Shown: piece after piece, positions 8,365 through 17,146 of the stretch
Numbering within the stretch: position 1 is the first letter of the stretch
How the letters are laid out: the number at the start of each line of letters is the position of its first letter
Origin: Puniceibacterium sp. IMCC21224
GTDB lineage: Bacteria; Pseudomonadota; Alphaproteobacteria; Rhodobacterales; Rhodobacteraceae
Length of the DNA: 64,000 nt
Direction: 5' to 3'
Assembly (NCBI RefSeq): GCF_001038505.1
Contig: NZ_LDPY01000001.1
Location: 1,984,001-2,048,000 of the forward strand
Translations under genes and position numbers: made by a program
The notes under the pieces: model-generated
The model's input: the letters and a program-made list of their open reading frames with translations, nothing else
Database searches by the model: none
Told to the model about the DNA's origin: nothing

Positions 8365-8976
8365 TCAATCTTCGTCGTTGTCGTCCGAACGCGAGGGACG
8401 ATCGTCGTCGTCGTCCATTCCAGCAGCGCCAAGATCGTCGAACAGCTCGGCGATCTCGAACTCTGCAGCGGCCTCTTCTTCGGCTGCCAGTTCCTGGATC
8501 GACTTGCCTGCCGCCTGCAGTTCCGCCTCTTCGGGCGAGCGGGCGATGTTCAGGGCTATGGTCACGGTCACTTCGGGGTGCAGCACCACCGAAACGTCGT
8601 GAATACCCAGGTCCTTGATCGGCGCAATGATGACGACCTGCTTGCGGTCGACCGAGAAGCCAGCCTCGGTCGCGGCTTCGGCGCAGTCACGGGTGGTGAC
8701 CGAACCATAGAGGCTGCCGCCGTCCGAAGCCGAGCGAATTACGACGAACTGCTGTCCATCGAGACGGTCGCCCAGGGCTTCTGCTTCCTGGCGGGTTTCC
8801 AGGTTGCGTGCTTCGAGCTGCGCTTTCTGCGTCTCGAAATTGGCGATGTTGGCGGGCGATGCGCTCAGGGCCTTGCCCTGTGTCAGCAGATAGTTGCGCG
8901 CGTATCCGGGCTTGACGTCGACGACGTCGCCCATCTGGCCCAGCTTGGCCACACGTTCCAAAAGGATCACTTGCAT
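8365..8976 (-). CDS. rplI: 50S ribosomal protein bL9
   Basis: A 203-residue bL9, a 23S rRNA-binding protein near the L1 stalk that restrains frameshifting. The N-terminal domain begins [20 protein letters not shown] with [14 protein letters not shown], the classic bL9 signature, followed by the connecting helix and C-terminal domain (to about residue 150). Usual bL9 is about 150 residues. Here about 50 extra residues end in an acidic run (DDDDD, then SRSDDNDED), a feature of several alphaproteobacterial bL9 proteins. It is last in rpsF-rpsR-rplI. Confidence 0.97.
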   Translation of the reverse strand: MQVILLERVAKLGQMGDVVDVKPGYARNYLLTQGKALSASPANIANFETQKAQLEARNLETRQEAEALGDRLDGQQFVVIRSASDGGSLYGSVTTRDCAEAATEAGFSVDRKQVVIIAPIKDLGIHDVSVVLHPEVTVTIALNIARSPEEAELQAAGKSIQELAAEEEAAAEFEIAELFDDLGAAGMDDDDDRPSRSDDNDED

Positions 8977-8987
8977 GTCTTCGCTCC

Positions 8988-9215
8988 TTATTTCACGGCG
9001 TAGGGCAGGAGGGCGAGAAAGCGGGCGCGTTTGATCGCGCGCGACAGTTCGCGCTGCTTCTTGGCCGAGACGGCGGTGATGCGCGACGGCACGATCTTGC
9101 CACGCTCGGAAATATAGCGCTGAAGCAGTTTCGTGTCTTTGTAGTCAATTGCAGGTGCATTGTCGCCCGAGAACGGGCAGACCTTGCGGCGGCGGAAAAA
9201 TGGTTTTGCGGCCAT
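8988..9215 (-). CDS. rpsR: 30S ribosomal protein bS18
   Basis: A 75-residue bS18. The sequence includes RRRKVCPF near the N-terminus, [19 protein letters not shown] and [20 protein letters not shown], all diagnostic. It binds bS6 on the 30S platform, and bS6 is encoded 22 bases upstream. rplI follows 11 bases later. Confidence 0.98.
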   Translation of the reverse strand: MAAKPFFRRRKVCPFSGDNAPAIDYKDTKLLQRYISERGKIVPSRITAVSAKKQRELSRAIKRARFLALLPYAVK

Positions 9216-9237
9216 GGTTTAGCTCCTTGTGCTCAGA

Positions 9238-9639
9238 TCAGGCGGGACGACGTTCGCGGCGTTCGCCACGGTCACGGTCGCCTCGGTCACCACGGTCGCC
9301 GCGATCACCACGTTCGTCACGTTTCTGCATCTGTACCGACGGGCCATCTTCGTGGGCGTCGACCTTGATGGTCAGAACGCGCATGACGTCGTCATGCAGG
9401 CGCATCAGGCGTTCCATCTCTTGCACGGCCGTCGCGGGGGCGTCTGTGCGCAGATAGGCATAGTGACCCTTGCGGTTTTTGTTGATCTTGTAGGCCATGG
9501 TTTTCACGCCCCAGTACTCGGACAGGACGATAGAACCGCCGTTGTCTGTCAGCACTGTGGTGAAATGTTCGACAAGGCTCTCGGCCTGCGCCGAGGACAG
9601 ATCCTGGCGCGCGATAAAGACATGCTCGTACAGCGGCAT
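9238..9639 (-). CDS. rpsF: 30S ribosomal protein bS6 with RGD-repeat tail
   Basis: A 133-residue bS6, first gene of its operon. MPLYEHVFIARQDLS and GVKTMAYKINKNRKGHYAYL are family signatures. Residues beyond about 110 form a low-complexity tail built from RGD/RDRG repeats, encoded by a near-tandem GATCGCGGC-like repeat at 9240-9320. The usual E. coli tail is poly-Glu added after translation; here the genome encodes a mixed-charge tail instead. Its binding partner bS18 follows. Confidence 0.97.
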   Translation of the reverse strand: MPLYEHVFIARQDLSSAQAESLVEHFTTVLTDNGGSIVLSEYWGVKTMAYKINKNRKGHYAYLRTDAPATAVQEMERLMRLHDDVMRVLTIKVDAHEDGPSVQMQKRDERGDRGDRGDRGDRDRGERRERRPA

Positions 9640-9908
9640 GTGATCTCCGTTCTTTGCGGGCGCATTTCAAAGGACAGGCTGTGATCCTTTCGCGCCTGCC
9701 CACGAGAGACTGCGCGGTTCATATACTTGCGAAAGGAATGCCTCATATACACGCATCCACCCCATGCACAAGTCGCTACTGCCCTTTCATCGGTCCGCCG
9801 CACCCCGGTCGCGGTGTTTCCCATTTGCCGCCGCAATCGTGCCCATTTGTGTCGGCATGGTTCGGTTAACGAATGTAAATTTGTAGTTAATACGATGGGA
9901 GACGGAAC

Positions 9909-10142
9909 ATGAGTGTCAGTGCAGACCCAGCAGAACAGACACATCAGGCCGCACCGGGCACGGTGGGGCGGTTTTTCTATGCAGTAGCCGGTTCGGCGTT
10001 GCTGTTTTCAGCTCTTGGATTGTGGATGGTTCCGTCGGGCGCTGCGCTGCCGGAACTGACATTGATGAAGCTGGGGTTATCGGTACTGATGCTGGTGGGT
10101 GGTTTGTGCTGCCTTGTCAGCACGCGCGGCCGACGCTCGTAA
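9909..10142 (+). CDS. Small two-helix membrane protein, function unknown
   Basis: A 77-residue protein not assigned to a known family. GGGAGA lies six bases before the ATG, which supports translation. A 25-residue polar N-terminus is followed by two hydrophobic helices (about 22-43 and 48-70) separated by a short loop, and a basic C-terminus TRGRRS. It stands alone between the divergent rpsF operon and yceI. Confidence 0.6.
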   Translation: MSVSADPAEQTHQAAPGTVGRFFYAVAGSALLFSALGLWMVPSGAALPELTLMKLGLSVLMLVGGLCCLVSTRGRRS

Positions 10143-10409
10143 TCCTGCGCTGCGGGTAGGACACAGGCGCCGGACAGACGATTTTTTGTCACTTGGTGCC
10201 GCAACACAGCGACGGTCGGCGATCGTTATTGCGCTAGCGCTGTACCCGTCATGCCGATTCTGCGCGGTCTGAGTTTGAGCGGTGTTTCGCAAGGCAACAG
10301 GATCGAGTGTTCGTCAATGCACAGGGTCTGCGGGAATACCCGGGCTTGCGCAGGCGTCACAACTAACCCACCTACGTTCGCATCACGTCCAGCACAGAAA
10401 GATGCGAAT

Positions 10410-10988
10410 ATGAAAACTTTGATCACAGCCGCTGCGATTGCAGCCACTACTTTTGCCACCACGGTACAGGCCGCTCCCGAGGCCTATGTGCTGGATTCCA
10501 GCCACAGCCAGATTGTGTTCCAGTACAACCATCTGGGCTATTCCACAGGATATGGCATGTTCTCCGGTTTTGCCGGTGAAATCCAGTTCGACCAGGAAGA
10601 CCCCGCCGCATCGTCGGTCACCGTCTCGTTTCCGGTCAAATCCATGCTGACCGGCTGGCAGGCGCGGTTTGATCACTTCATGTCGCCGGATTTCTTTGCG
10701 GCTACCGATGACGAGATGGTGACATTCACCTCGACCGCGATCGAAGTGACGGGTGAGAATACCGCGCTGATCACCGGCGATCTGACGCTCAACGAAGTGA
10801 CCAAGCCGGTTGTCTTGGACGCAACGCTGAACCAGGTCGGTGATCACCCGATGGAGGGCAAGCCCTGGGCTGGTTTCAGCGCCACCGCAACCGTGCTGCG
10901 CAGCGATTTCAATCTGGGTGCCTTTGCGCCGTTCATCAGCGACGAAGTGCAAATCAATCTGTCGGTCGAGGCCATGAAGGCCGACTGA
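10410..10988 (+). CDS. YceI-family periplasmic lipid-binding protein
   Basis: A 192-residue YceI-like lipocalin-type protein. The start MKTLITAAAI is chosen because a signal peptide begins there (cleavage after TTVQA); the longer frame from 10251 adds no homology. The mature protein starts with APEAYVLDSSHSQIVFQYNHLGYSTG, the standard YceI opening, and contains the ITGDLTLNEVTKPVVLD motif. The family binds long polyisoprenoid or quinone-like lipids in an eight-stranded barrel in the periplasm. A strong terminator follows, and a second YceI domain fused to cytochrome b561 lies convergent downstream. Confidence 0.92.
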   Translation: MKTLITAAAIAATTFATTVQAAPEAYVLDSSHSQIVFQYNHLGYSTGYGMFSGFAGEIQFDQEDPAASSVTVSFPVKSMLTGWQARFDHFMSPDFFAATDDEMVTFTSTAIEVTGENTALITGDLTLNEVTKPVVLDATLNQVGDHPMEGKPWAGFSATATVLRSDFNLGAFAPFISDEVQINLSVEAMKAD

Positions 10989-11043
10989 ACCGGGCAGCGG
11001 GTCGGCTCTGATCCCGCACTCCGATGATTTTTTAGCGAATGAT

Positions 11044-11075
11044 GCCCGCCGGACCCTCGTCCGGCGGGCTTTTTC
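11044..11075 (+). terminator. Rho-independent terminator after yceI
   Basis: Perfect 11-base stem GCCCGCCGGAC / GTCCGGCGGGC with a CCTC loop and six T residues. Classic intrinsic terminator 55 bases past the yceI stop. Confidence 0.93.
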
Positions 11076-11261
11076 CAATTCATTTTAGTGGCGGTGATCG
11101 TCTTTCGGACCTCAGGCGACCCTGCCGGAGTGATCGTAAAGCGGTAACACCTCAGGCCGACGGATGTGGCGGTGGAATCGTCTGAAGATAGCGGAGGATA
11201 AGTGCGCTAGGCAATTGCGTGCCAGGCATGACCGGGGCGGCAAGCCGACCCGGTCTAGACT

Positions 11262-12464
11262 TTAATCCGATGTCCGGATCGCGGTCAGAGCGATATCCAG
11301 GGCGACCGAAAAACCTAGCTGGCTTTCGTCGCTCATGCTGGTGCCGACAGCAAAGTCACGCCGATCCAGCGATACCTGTCCCTGCATCGCTGCGGTGTCG
11401 CCATCAATGTGCAGCTGGAACGGTAAACTTACCGGCACTTCGGCCCCCTTGAGGCGCAGGATCCCATCAGTCACGTAGCCATCGGCGGACTTAATCAGAT
11501 CGGCGGTAAACGTGGCGGTCGGGAATTGGTCTGCATCAAAGAAATCCGGACCCATCGCCTGCGCGCTGACCGATCCCAGCGTCAGAGATCCGATGGCGAC
11601 GGTCACGGACACTGTGCCGGTCTTGCCGGGGGCGTCCTGTTGTGTGAACCGGATGTCCGCCGTCCAGTCGGCGAATTGGCCAGTGACCTCTGATCCGAAT
11701 TGCCTCACGCTTAGGGCCAGTGTCCCGTCTTCGACATGCCAGTTGCCCTGTGCGTCATCCAATATCGCGACCTGTGCCGCAGTGGCCTTGTGCTGGAACG
11801 CACCAAGCCCGGCGCCCACGCCAAGTGCGGCAACCCACATCACAACGGCAGACAGCATGGGCACCAGTCCCCTGTGGCGTTGGCGCGGATCACCCGCTGT
11901 GGTGGAACCGGGCCACATCCGACGCAAAGTGGCATCGCGGTCGATAAAATGATGCTTCAGCGCCCCAGCGATATGCAGCCCCAGCGCGATGAGCAGCACG
12001 CGTTCAAAGATGATGTGCAGTGCGGCGGTTGCGTCCGCGACGCCCTGCGATTTTGGAACAAACGGCAGCGACTGCCCGAACGGCATCCAGATTGGCGCGA
12101 ACCCGGTGGTAGCCGCATGGTGTATCCATCCTGTCAATGGCACGAGTATCAGCGAGCCATACAGTAACCAGTGCACGGTTTCGCCCAGAAACGATTCGAG
12201 CCGCCGTTCGGGATGCAGCGGCGCGGGTTTGGGCTGGATCAGGGCCCAGAGGATTCGCAGCACGGCAATCAGAAAGATCGTGACCCCCAGCGTCTTGTGC
12301 AGTGAAAACAGCAACGCTTTTGTGGCGAGTTCCTCGCTGTTGGAAAACGGGGCGTCATTGGCAAAGAGCCCAAGCGGAATTGCCAGCAGAATGCCAAGCG
12401 CAGTGAGCCAGTGCAGCGTCTTGGCGACGCCACCATAGCGGGTGGTGGTGTTGGTCAGGGGCAT
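11262..12464 (-). CDS. Cytochrome b561 - YceI fusion protein
   Basis: A 400-residue two-domain protein. Residues 1-185 form a bacterial cytochrome b561: four hydrophobic helices with haem-ligand histidines in TLHWLTALGI, SLHKTLG, ETVHWLLYG and LGLHIAGALKHHFIDRD. A fifth hydrophobic segment (about 200-222) anchors the second half. Residues about 235-400 form a YceI domain (LALSVRQFGSEVTGQFADW, then GILRLKGAEVPVSLPF, SLDRRDFAVG). In E. coli these are separate neighbours (yceJ and yceI). The fusion implies a membrane quinol or lipid electron carrier acting on a ligand held by the periplasmic YceI barrel; the substrate is inference. Confidence 0.9.
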   Translation of the reverse strand: MPLTNTTTRYGGVAKTLHWLTALGILLAIPLGLFANDAPFSNSEELATKALLFSLHKTLGVTIFLIAVLRILWALIQPKPAPLHPERRLESFLGETVHWLLYGSLILVPLTGWIHHAATTGFAPIWMPFGQSLPFVPKSQGVADATAALHIIFERVLLIALGLHIAGALKHHFIDRDATLRRMWPGSTTAGDPRQRHRGLVPMLSAVVMWVAALGVGAGLGAFQHKATAAQVAILDDAQGNWHVEDGTLALSVRQFGSEVTGQFADWTADIRFTQQDAPGKTGTVSVTVAIGSLTLGSVSAQAMGPDFFDADQFPTATFTADLIKSADGYVTDGILRLKGAEVPVSLPFQLHIDGDTAAMQGQVSLDRRDFAVGTSMSDESQLGFSVALDIALTAIRTSD

Positions 12465-12631
12465 GAATCTCTCCGATACGCGTTTGCCCGCAGATTACCG
12501 ACGCCGCCCCCCATGGCAATCCGCAAGGTCGCACAGACAGGGTGCAGCGATGCGCCTTGGACGTTGCACCCCTGCGTTGGGGCCGCTAAGTCAGAAAGTC
12601 AGCGACAGACTGACAGGCAGGGAGGCCTCAC

Positions 12632-13564
12632 ATGAGCCGCGCATTCGTTTTCCCCGGACAAGGGGCGCAGACCATCGGCATGGGGCGCGACCTGGCCGAG
12701 GCGTATCCGGCGGCGAAAGCCGTGTTCGAAGAGGTTGACGCGGCACTGGGGGAAAACCTGAGCGGTCTGATCTGGGATGGTGACGCCGAGGTGCTGCAAT
12801 TGACCGAAAATGCACAACCAGCGCTAATGGCGATGTCACTGGCCTGCATGCGCGCGCTCGAATCCGAAGGCGTCGGGATCGACAGCGCCGCGTATGTGGC
12901 CGGGCATTCTCTGGGGGAATATAGTGCGCTCACCGCTGCTGGGGCGCTGAGCATTACCGATGCGGCACGCCTGCTGCGCGCCCGAGGCCGCGCGATGCAA
13001 GAGGCTGTGCCGGTTGGTGTCGGCGCGATGGCGGCGCTTTTGGGGCTGGATTTCGCAACCGTGACCGAAATCGCAAACGAGGCGGCAGGGGACGATATCT
13101 GCGCGGCGGCCAATGACAACGATCCGGCGCAGGTGGTTGTCTCGGGCCACAAAGCAGCGGTCGAACGGGCTGTAGAGTTGGCAAAGGCCCGTGGCGCCCG
13201 GCGCGCTGTGATCCTGCCGGTCAGCGCACCATTTCATTGTGCGCTGATGGAGCCAGCGGCGCGTGTGATGGCCGAAGCGTTGGCCGACGTCGACATTCGC
13301 CAGCCTGCGGTGCCACTGGTGGCGAATGTAACTGCTGCGGCAGTGGACACACCCGCAGCGATCCGGTCGTTGCTGATTACCCAAGTTACGGGGGCCGTTC
13401 GTTGGCGCGAATCCGTCTCTTGGATGGCGGCGCAGGGTGTGAGCGAAATCTGGGAGATCGGTGCAGGTAAGGCGCTGTCGGGAATGATCCGGCGGATTGC
13501 ACGCGATGTTGCAACGCGCAGCATTCAGGGGCCCGACGACATTCGTTCGACACTCGAGGCGTAA
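12632..13564 (+). CDS. fabD: Malonyl-CoA:ACP transacylase
   Basis: A 310-residue FabD that moves malonyl from CoA to ACP for fatty-acid synthesis. MSRAFVFPGQGAQTIGMG opens the protein; GHSLGEYSAL holds the nucleophile Ser; SAPFHCALM holds the catalytic His; GVGAMAALLG and AANDNDPAQVVVSG are further family marks. Length is normal. It is the first gene of fabD-fabG-acpP, a common alphaproteobacterial order, with an AT-rich hairpin repeat in the fabD-fabG gap. Confidence 0.96.
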   Translation: MSRAFVFPGQGAQTIGMGRDLAEAYPAAKAVFEEVDAALGENLSGLIWDGDAEVLQLTENAQPALMAMSLACMRALESEGVGIDSAAYVAGHSLGEYSALTAAGALSITDAARLLRARGRAMQEAVPVGVGAMAALLGLDFATVTEIANEAAGDDICAAANDNDPAQVVVSGHKAAVERAVELAKARGARRAVILPVSAPFHCALMEPAARVMAEALADVDIRQPAVPLVANVTAAAVDTPAAIRSLLITQVTGAVRWRESVSWMAAQGVSEIWEIGAGKALSGMIRRIARDVATRSIQGPDDIRSTLEA

Positions 13565-13584
13565 GTACGAGGATGCCGGTGGCG

Positions 13585-13620
13585 CAAAACTTTTTCAAAA
13601 GTTTTGGAAAAACTTTTTGG
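13585..13620 (+). repeat. AT-rich palindromic intergenic element (copy 1)
   Basis: CAAAACTTTT, two bases, AAAAGTTTTG (13585-13606) is a perfect 10-base dyad, followed by a further AAAAACTTTTT and flanked by GGCGC-type ends. It sits between fabD and fabG. A diverged relative occurs at 51389-51424. It could act as a weak terminator or attenuator, but fabG lies only 32 bases beyond. Confidence 0.6.
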
Positions 13621-13651
13621 CGCCGGTTGGGCCGGCAGGAAAGGATATGGA

Positions 13652-14389
13652 ATGTTTGATCTGAGTGGCAAGACAGCGCTGGTGACTGGCGCGTCCGGGG
13701 GTATCGGTGCCGAGATTGCGCGCTGCTTGCATGGAGCCGGGGCCAGTGTCGGCCTCAGCGGTACTCGCACGGAACCCCTTGAGGCTCTGGCCGCAGAGTT
13801 GGGAGAGCGCGCGTATGTTCTGCCGTGCAACCTGAGTGAGACGGACGCGGTCGTTGCGTTGCCGAAGCAGGCGATCGAGGCGATGGGGGCCGTCGACATT
13901 CTGGTTAATAATGCCGGTATCACCCGCGACAATCTATTTATGCGGATGTCGGACGACGAATGGCAATCGGTGATTGATGTGAACCTGACTGCGGCTTTTC
14001 GGTTGAGCAAGGGAGTTCTGCGCGGAATGATGAAGGCGCGCTGGGGGCGCATCGTCAACATCACGTCGGTTGTGGGCGCCACCGGAAACCCTGGGCAGGG
14101 GAATTATGCCGCCGCCAAGGCAGGTCTTGTCGGCATGTCCAAGTCGCTGGCCTATGAGGTGGCGTCGCGTGGCATCACGGTCAATGCCGTGGCGCCCGGT
14201 TTTATCGCCACCGCGATGACGGACAAACTCAGCGACGACCAGAAGACGGCGATCATGGGCCAAATTCCGGTTGGCCGCATGGGTGATCCGTCCGAGATCG
14301 CGGCGGCAGTTCTGTATCTTTCCAGTCCCGAGGCCGCCTATGTGACTGGCACGACCTTGCATGTGAATGGCGGAATGGCCATGCTTTGA
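13652..14389 (+). CDS. fabG: 3-oxoacyl-ACP reductase
   Basis: A 245-residue short-chain dehydrogenase reducing 3-oxoacyl-ACP with NADPH. The start MFDLSGKTALVTGASGG is preferred over an in-frame ATG at 13604, because the family begins there and AGGAAAGG lies just upstream. It has the GASGGIG cofactor motif, NNAGIT, catalytic Ser in NITSVVG, and the YAAAK Tyr-Lys pair; the C-terminus TTLHVNGGMAML is characteristic of FabG. acpP follows after 221 bases. Confidence 0.96.
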   Translation: MFDLSGKTALVTGASGGIGAEIARCLHGAGASVGLSGTRTEPLEALAAELGERAYVLPCNLSETDAVVALPKQAIEAMGAVDILVNNAGITRDNLFMRMSDDEWQSVIDVNLTAAFRLSKGVLRGMMKARWGRIVNITSVVGATGNPGQGNYAAAKAGLVGMSKSLAYEVASRGITVNAVAPGFIATAMTDKLSDDQKTAIMGQIPVGRMGDPSEIAAAVLYLSSPEAAYVTGTTLHVNGGMAML

Positions 14390-14610
14390 CACCTGTGGTC
14401 TGCGCGCCGCCGCAGGCCATGGGAAAGCGTTTGCCATCGCGGTCCCATGTGCTATAGGCGCGTCAGCTTTGGATCTGGGGTCAGCTATGGCTGCCGGTCC
14501 GATCCCGCACTGCGGGCAATGCAGCCGCCCGCAAGGGCAACAGAACGCCACCCCGCCAGGGCGAGGGCAAATCAGGGTTTTAGAACCCGACATGATGTGA
14601 GGATGACAGA

Positions 14611-14841
14611 ATGAGCGACGTCGCAGACCGCGTTAAAAAGATTGTGGTTGAGCATCTGAGTGTGGAAGAGAGCAAGGTTGTTGAATCTGCCTCTTTCATC
14701 GATGATCTGGGCGCAGACAGCCTCGACACAGTCGAGCTGGTGATGGCATTTGAAGAGGAGTTCGGCATCGAGATCCCGGACGACGCCGCCGAAAACATCC
14801 AGACCTTTGGCGACGCGGTCAAGTTCATCAGCGAAGCCTGA
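14611..14841 (+). CDS. acpP: Acyl carrier protein
   Basis: A 76-residue acidic carrier protein that holds growing acyl chains on phosphopantetheine. The attachment Ser is in [19 protein letters not shown], the invariant DSL motif. Length and the start [12 protein letters not shown] match AcpP. GTGAGGATGACAGA precedes the ATG. A terminator lies 35 bases after the stop. Confidence 0.98.
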   Translation: MSDVADRVKKIVVEHLSVEESKVVESASFIDDLGADSLDTVELVMAFEEEFGIEIPDDAAENIQTFGDAVKFISEA

Positions 14842-14876
14842 TCTTCCGATCTTTGGGTTCGGCACACGAATCCTGA

Positions 14877-14909
14877 CGGCGCTACCCTTGGATGGGTGGC
14901 GCCGTTTTT
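14877..14909 (+). terminator. Rho-independent terminator after acpP
   Basis: CGGCGCTACCC, loop, GGGTGGCGCCG then five T residues. Eleven-base stem with one mismatch-type pair. Confidence 0.88.
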
Positions 14910-15124
14910 CGTGCTCGTTGTGGATAGGGTGTTTCGATTTCGCCCGGCGATGAGGTGCGGGGCGGTTTATCTGCGCGGCGCAGGCGAGAGTAGTGATGTG
15001 TTGAGAGAAATTTGGCCGGTTCGTACCTGGTGTGGCGGCGGCGAATAAGGCACTCTCACCGCTATCGTCCTGGTGTTGCGCGGCGCCTGATCCGGGAGGG
15101 AACAGGCGCCGCGCTGGCGAATTT

Positions 15125-16126
15125 TCAGCCGTCGAAATTGACTTCTTCCATGATCCGCAGTGCATCTGCGCGCAGCGGCGGCAGCGAGTCGAGGCTGATC
15201 GTGTCCGGTGTGAATGTCCCCCACGAGGCAACCAGTTTCGATGCTGGAACGCCGGGCGTGACCGGGAATTCATAGTTCACTTCAGCATAGACCGCCTGCG
15301 CTTCGGGTGAGGCGAGGAATTCCATGAATGTCAGAGCATCTTCGGGATGCGGTGCGGCTGCGGTCATTGCAACGCCAGAGATGTTCATGTGCGTTCCGCC
15401 GTCTTCAAAGACCGGAAACACGATGCGCACCGAATTGGCCCATTCGGTCTGTTCCGGATCTTCCAGCATTTTTCCCATGTAGTAGGTGTTGCCAAGCGCG
15501 ATGTCACACTCGCCGGCCCAGATCGCCTTGACTTGCGCGCGGTCGTTGCCCTGCGGCTTGCGGGCGAGGTTGGCCTTGATGCCTTCGGCCCAGACCTTGG
15601 CTTCATCCGCGCCGTGATGTGCGATCATCGCCGACAGCAGCGCAAGGTTGTAGGGATGCGTGCCCGAACGGGTGCAGATGCGGCCCTGCCATTTTGGATC
15701 GGTCAGATCCTCGTATGTCGTGATCTCACCATCTGCGACACGGTCTTTGCTCGCGTAGACGATCCGGGCGCGTGAGGTGACAGCAAACCAGCTGTTGTCG
15801 GCGCCGCGAAATGCCTCGGGGATATTCTCGTGCAGCACGGCGCTTTCGACCGGCTGTGTGACGCCTGCCTCAACGGTTTGCGAAACGCGGGCAATATCAA
15901 CGGTCATGACGATGTCCGCCGGGCTGCGCGATCCTTCGGCCTCGAGCCGTTCGGTCAGGCCCTGATCCAGATATACCACGTTGGTTTCGATCCCTGTCGC
16001 AGCAGTAAAGGCATCGGTGATCGGTGCGATCAGTTCGGGCTGGCGCTGCGAATAGATGTTGACCTCGGCCAGGGCTGGCGTGGCGGCAGCTAGGGCGGCG
16101 AGTGCGGTTGTGACGCGAAAATGCAA
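15125..16126 (-). CDS. Fe(3+) ABC transporter periplasmic binding protein (FutA/FbpA type)
   Basis: A 333-residue ferric-iron binding protein. The start is a TTG at 16124-16126: AGGAGG lies five bases before it and a signal peptide (cleavage after TPALA) begins there. The open frame upstream is non-homologous. The mature protein begins EVNIYSQRQPELI, then has IVMTVDIAR, CTRSGTHPYN, and NTYYMGKM, where the adjacent tyrosines are the iron ligands of the FutA/IdiA group. It would bind free ferric iron in the periplasm. No permease or ATPase gene is adjacent, so the partner must be elsewhere. Confidence 0.9.
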   Translation of the reverse strand: MHFRVTTALAALAAATPALAEVNIYSQRQPELIAPITDAFTAATGIETNVVYLDQGLTERLEAEGSRSPADIVMTVDIARVSQTVEAGVTQPVESAVLHENIPEAFRGADNSWFAVTSRARIVYASKDRVADGEITTYEDLTDPKWQGRICTRSGTHPYNLALLSAMIAHHGADEAKVWAEGIKANLARKPQGNDRAQVKAIWAGECDIALGNTYYMGKMLEDPEQTEWANSVRIVFPVFEDGGTHMNISGVAMTAAAPHPEDALTFMEFLASPEAQAVYAEVNYEFPVTPGVPASKLVASWGTFTPDTISLDSLPPLRADALRIMEEVNFDG

Positions 16127-16156
16127 GGGAACCTCCTGTGATATGGCATTTCCACA

Positions 16157-16193
16157 GTTAAACTCGACTGAATTTGTCGGGTCAATACTTGAC
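16157..16193 (-). promoter_or_regulatory. Candidate promoter and dyad upstream of the ferric-iron binding protein
   Basis: On the minus strand a TTGACC -35 box (16185-16180) and a TTTAAC -10 box (16162-16157) are 17 bases apart, 30 bases before the TTG start. The -35 is part of a perfect dyad GTCAA-TAC-TTGAC (16181-16193), suitable for an iron-responsive repressor. Regulation by iron is inference from the gene product. Confidence 0.5.
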
Positions 16194-16272
16194 AAAAAGA
16201 ATCAGAATGCCGGTGCGTCGATATCGGCATATTTTTAACGCACCAGCAGGCGGTGTTCGCAGAAATCCGCCC

Positions 16273-17082
16273 CTAGTCTCCGCGCTTTTCGGCGGCTTTG
16301 GCGGCGTCCCAGAGTGCGTCCATCTCAGCAAGGTCACTGTCGGCAGGCTTGCGCCCCTCTGCCGCCAGCGCCGCCTCGATCGAGCCAAAGCGGCGGGTGA
16401 ATTTAGCGTTGGCCGCGCGCAGTGCGGCCTCGGGATCTATCTCCAGATGGCGGGCAAGGTTGGCCATGACAAACAGCAGATCACCGAATTCTTCTTCACG
16501 GTGGGCCGCGCCCTCAGCTTCGCGCAGCTCTTGTGCTTCTTCGACAATCTTGTCGATTACCTCGTCCGTTGTTGGCCAGTCGAACCCGACACGTGCGGCG
16601 CGTTTCTGTAGCTTGACCGCCCGCATCAGCGCAGGCAATCCCATCGCCACACCGTCCAGCACACCGGTTTCCGCCTTGGAGGCACGTTCCGCCGCCTTGA
16701 TCTGCTCCCAGTCATGGGTTTGCTGCTCGGCGCTTTTGGCGTTGCTTTCATCGCCAAAGACATGAGGATGACGTGCCACCATCTTGTCTGCGATGGCATT
16801 GGCCACATCGTTGAAATCGAACAACCCAGCCTCGGACGCCATCTGCGTGTGATAGACCGATTGCAGCAACAGGTCGCCCAATTCGCCCTTTAGCTCGTCC
16901 CAAGCCGCGCGCTCGATCGCGTCGGCAACCTCATAGGCCTCTTCGATGGTGTACGGCGCGATCGAGGCAAAATCCTGCTCGATATCCCAAGGGCAGCCGG
17001 TCTGAGGATCGCGCAGGCGGCGCATGATTTCGATCAGGCGTGGCATCCCGCCTTTGGGGTCGTGGATCAGGGCGTCTGTCAT
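16273..17082 (-). CDS. mazG: Nucleoside triphosphate pyrophosphohydrolase MazG
   Basis: A 269-residue MazG, which cleaves NTPs and dNTPs to NMP and pyrophosphate, cleaning the nucleotide pool. The start MTDALIHDPKGG is chosen over 17160 because GAGAGG precedes it and homology starts there. It has two MazG repeats: the first with LRDPQTGCPWDIEQDF and EEAYEVADAIE-type acidic helices, the second with WPTTDEVIDKIVEEAQEL and EEEFGDLLFVMANLARH. Both EExxE-type metal sites are visible. It is divergent from the M20 hydrolase gene. Confidence 0.94.
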   Translation of the reverse strand: MTDALIHDPKGGMPRLIEIMRRLRDPQTGCPWDIEQDFASIAPYTIEEAYEVADAIERAAWDELKGELGDLLLQSVYHTQMASEAGLFDFNDVANAIADKMVARHPHVFGDESNAKSAEQQTHDWEQIKAAERASKAETGVLDGVAMGLPALMRAVKLQKRAARVGFDWPTTDEVIDKIVEEAQELREAEGAAHREEEFGDLLFVMANLARHLEIDPEAALRAANAKFTRRFGSIEAALAAEGRKPADSDLAEMDALWDAAKAAEKRGD

Positions 17083-17146
17083 TGCGCGGCCTCTCGAAAC
17101 TGGTATCTGCGTCAGGGATGGGACATCACAAGCAAGGAGTCCAGCC

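Noticed and set aside
9240..9330. Near-tandem short repeats resembling a CRISPR or minisatellite
   Set aside because: They encode the RGD repeats at the C-terminus of bS6 in frame and have no spacers.
9864..9895. TTAAC...GTTAA pair as a CtrA site before the small membrane gene
   Set aside because: The spacing (about 20 bases) does not match TTAA-N7-TTAA, and one palindrome of five bases is weak.
10228..10245. GCGCTAGCGC palindrome before yceI
   Set aside because: A 10-base GC palindrome is expected by chance at this base composition and has no positional support.
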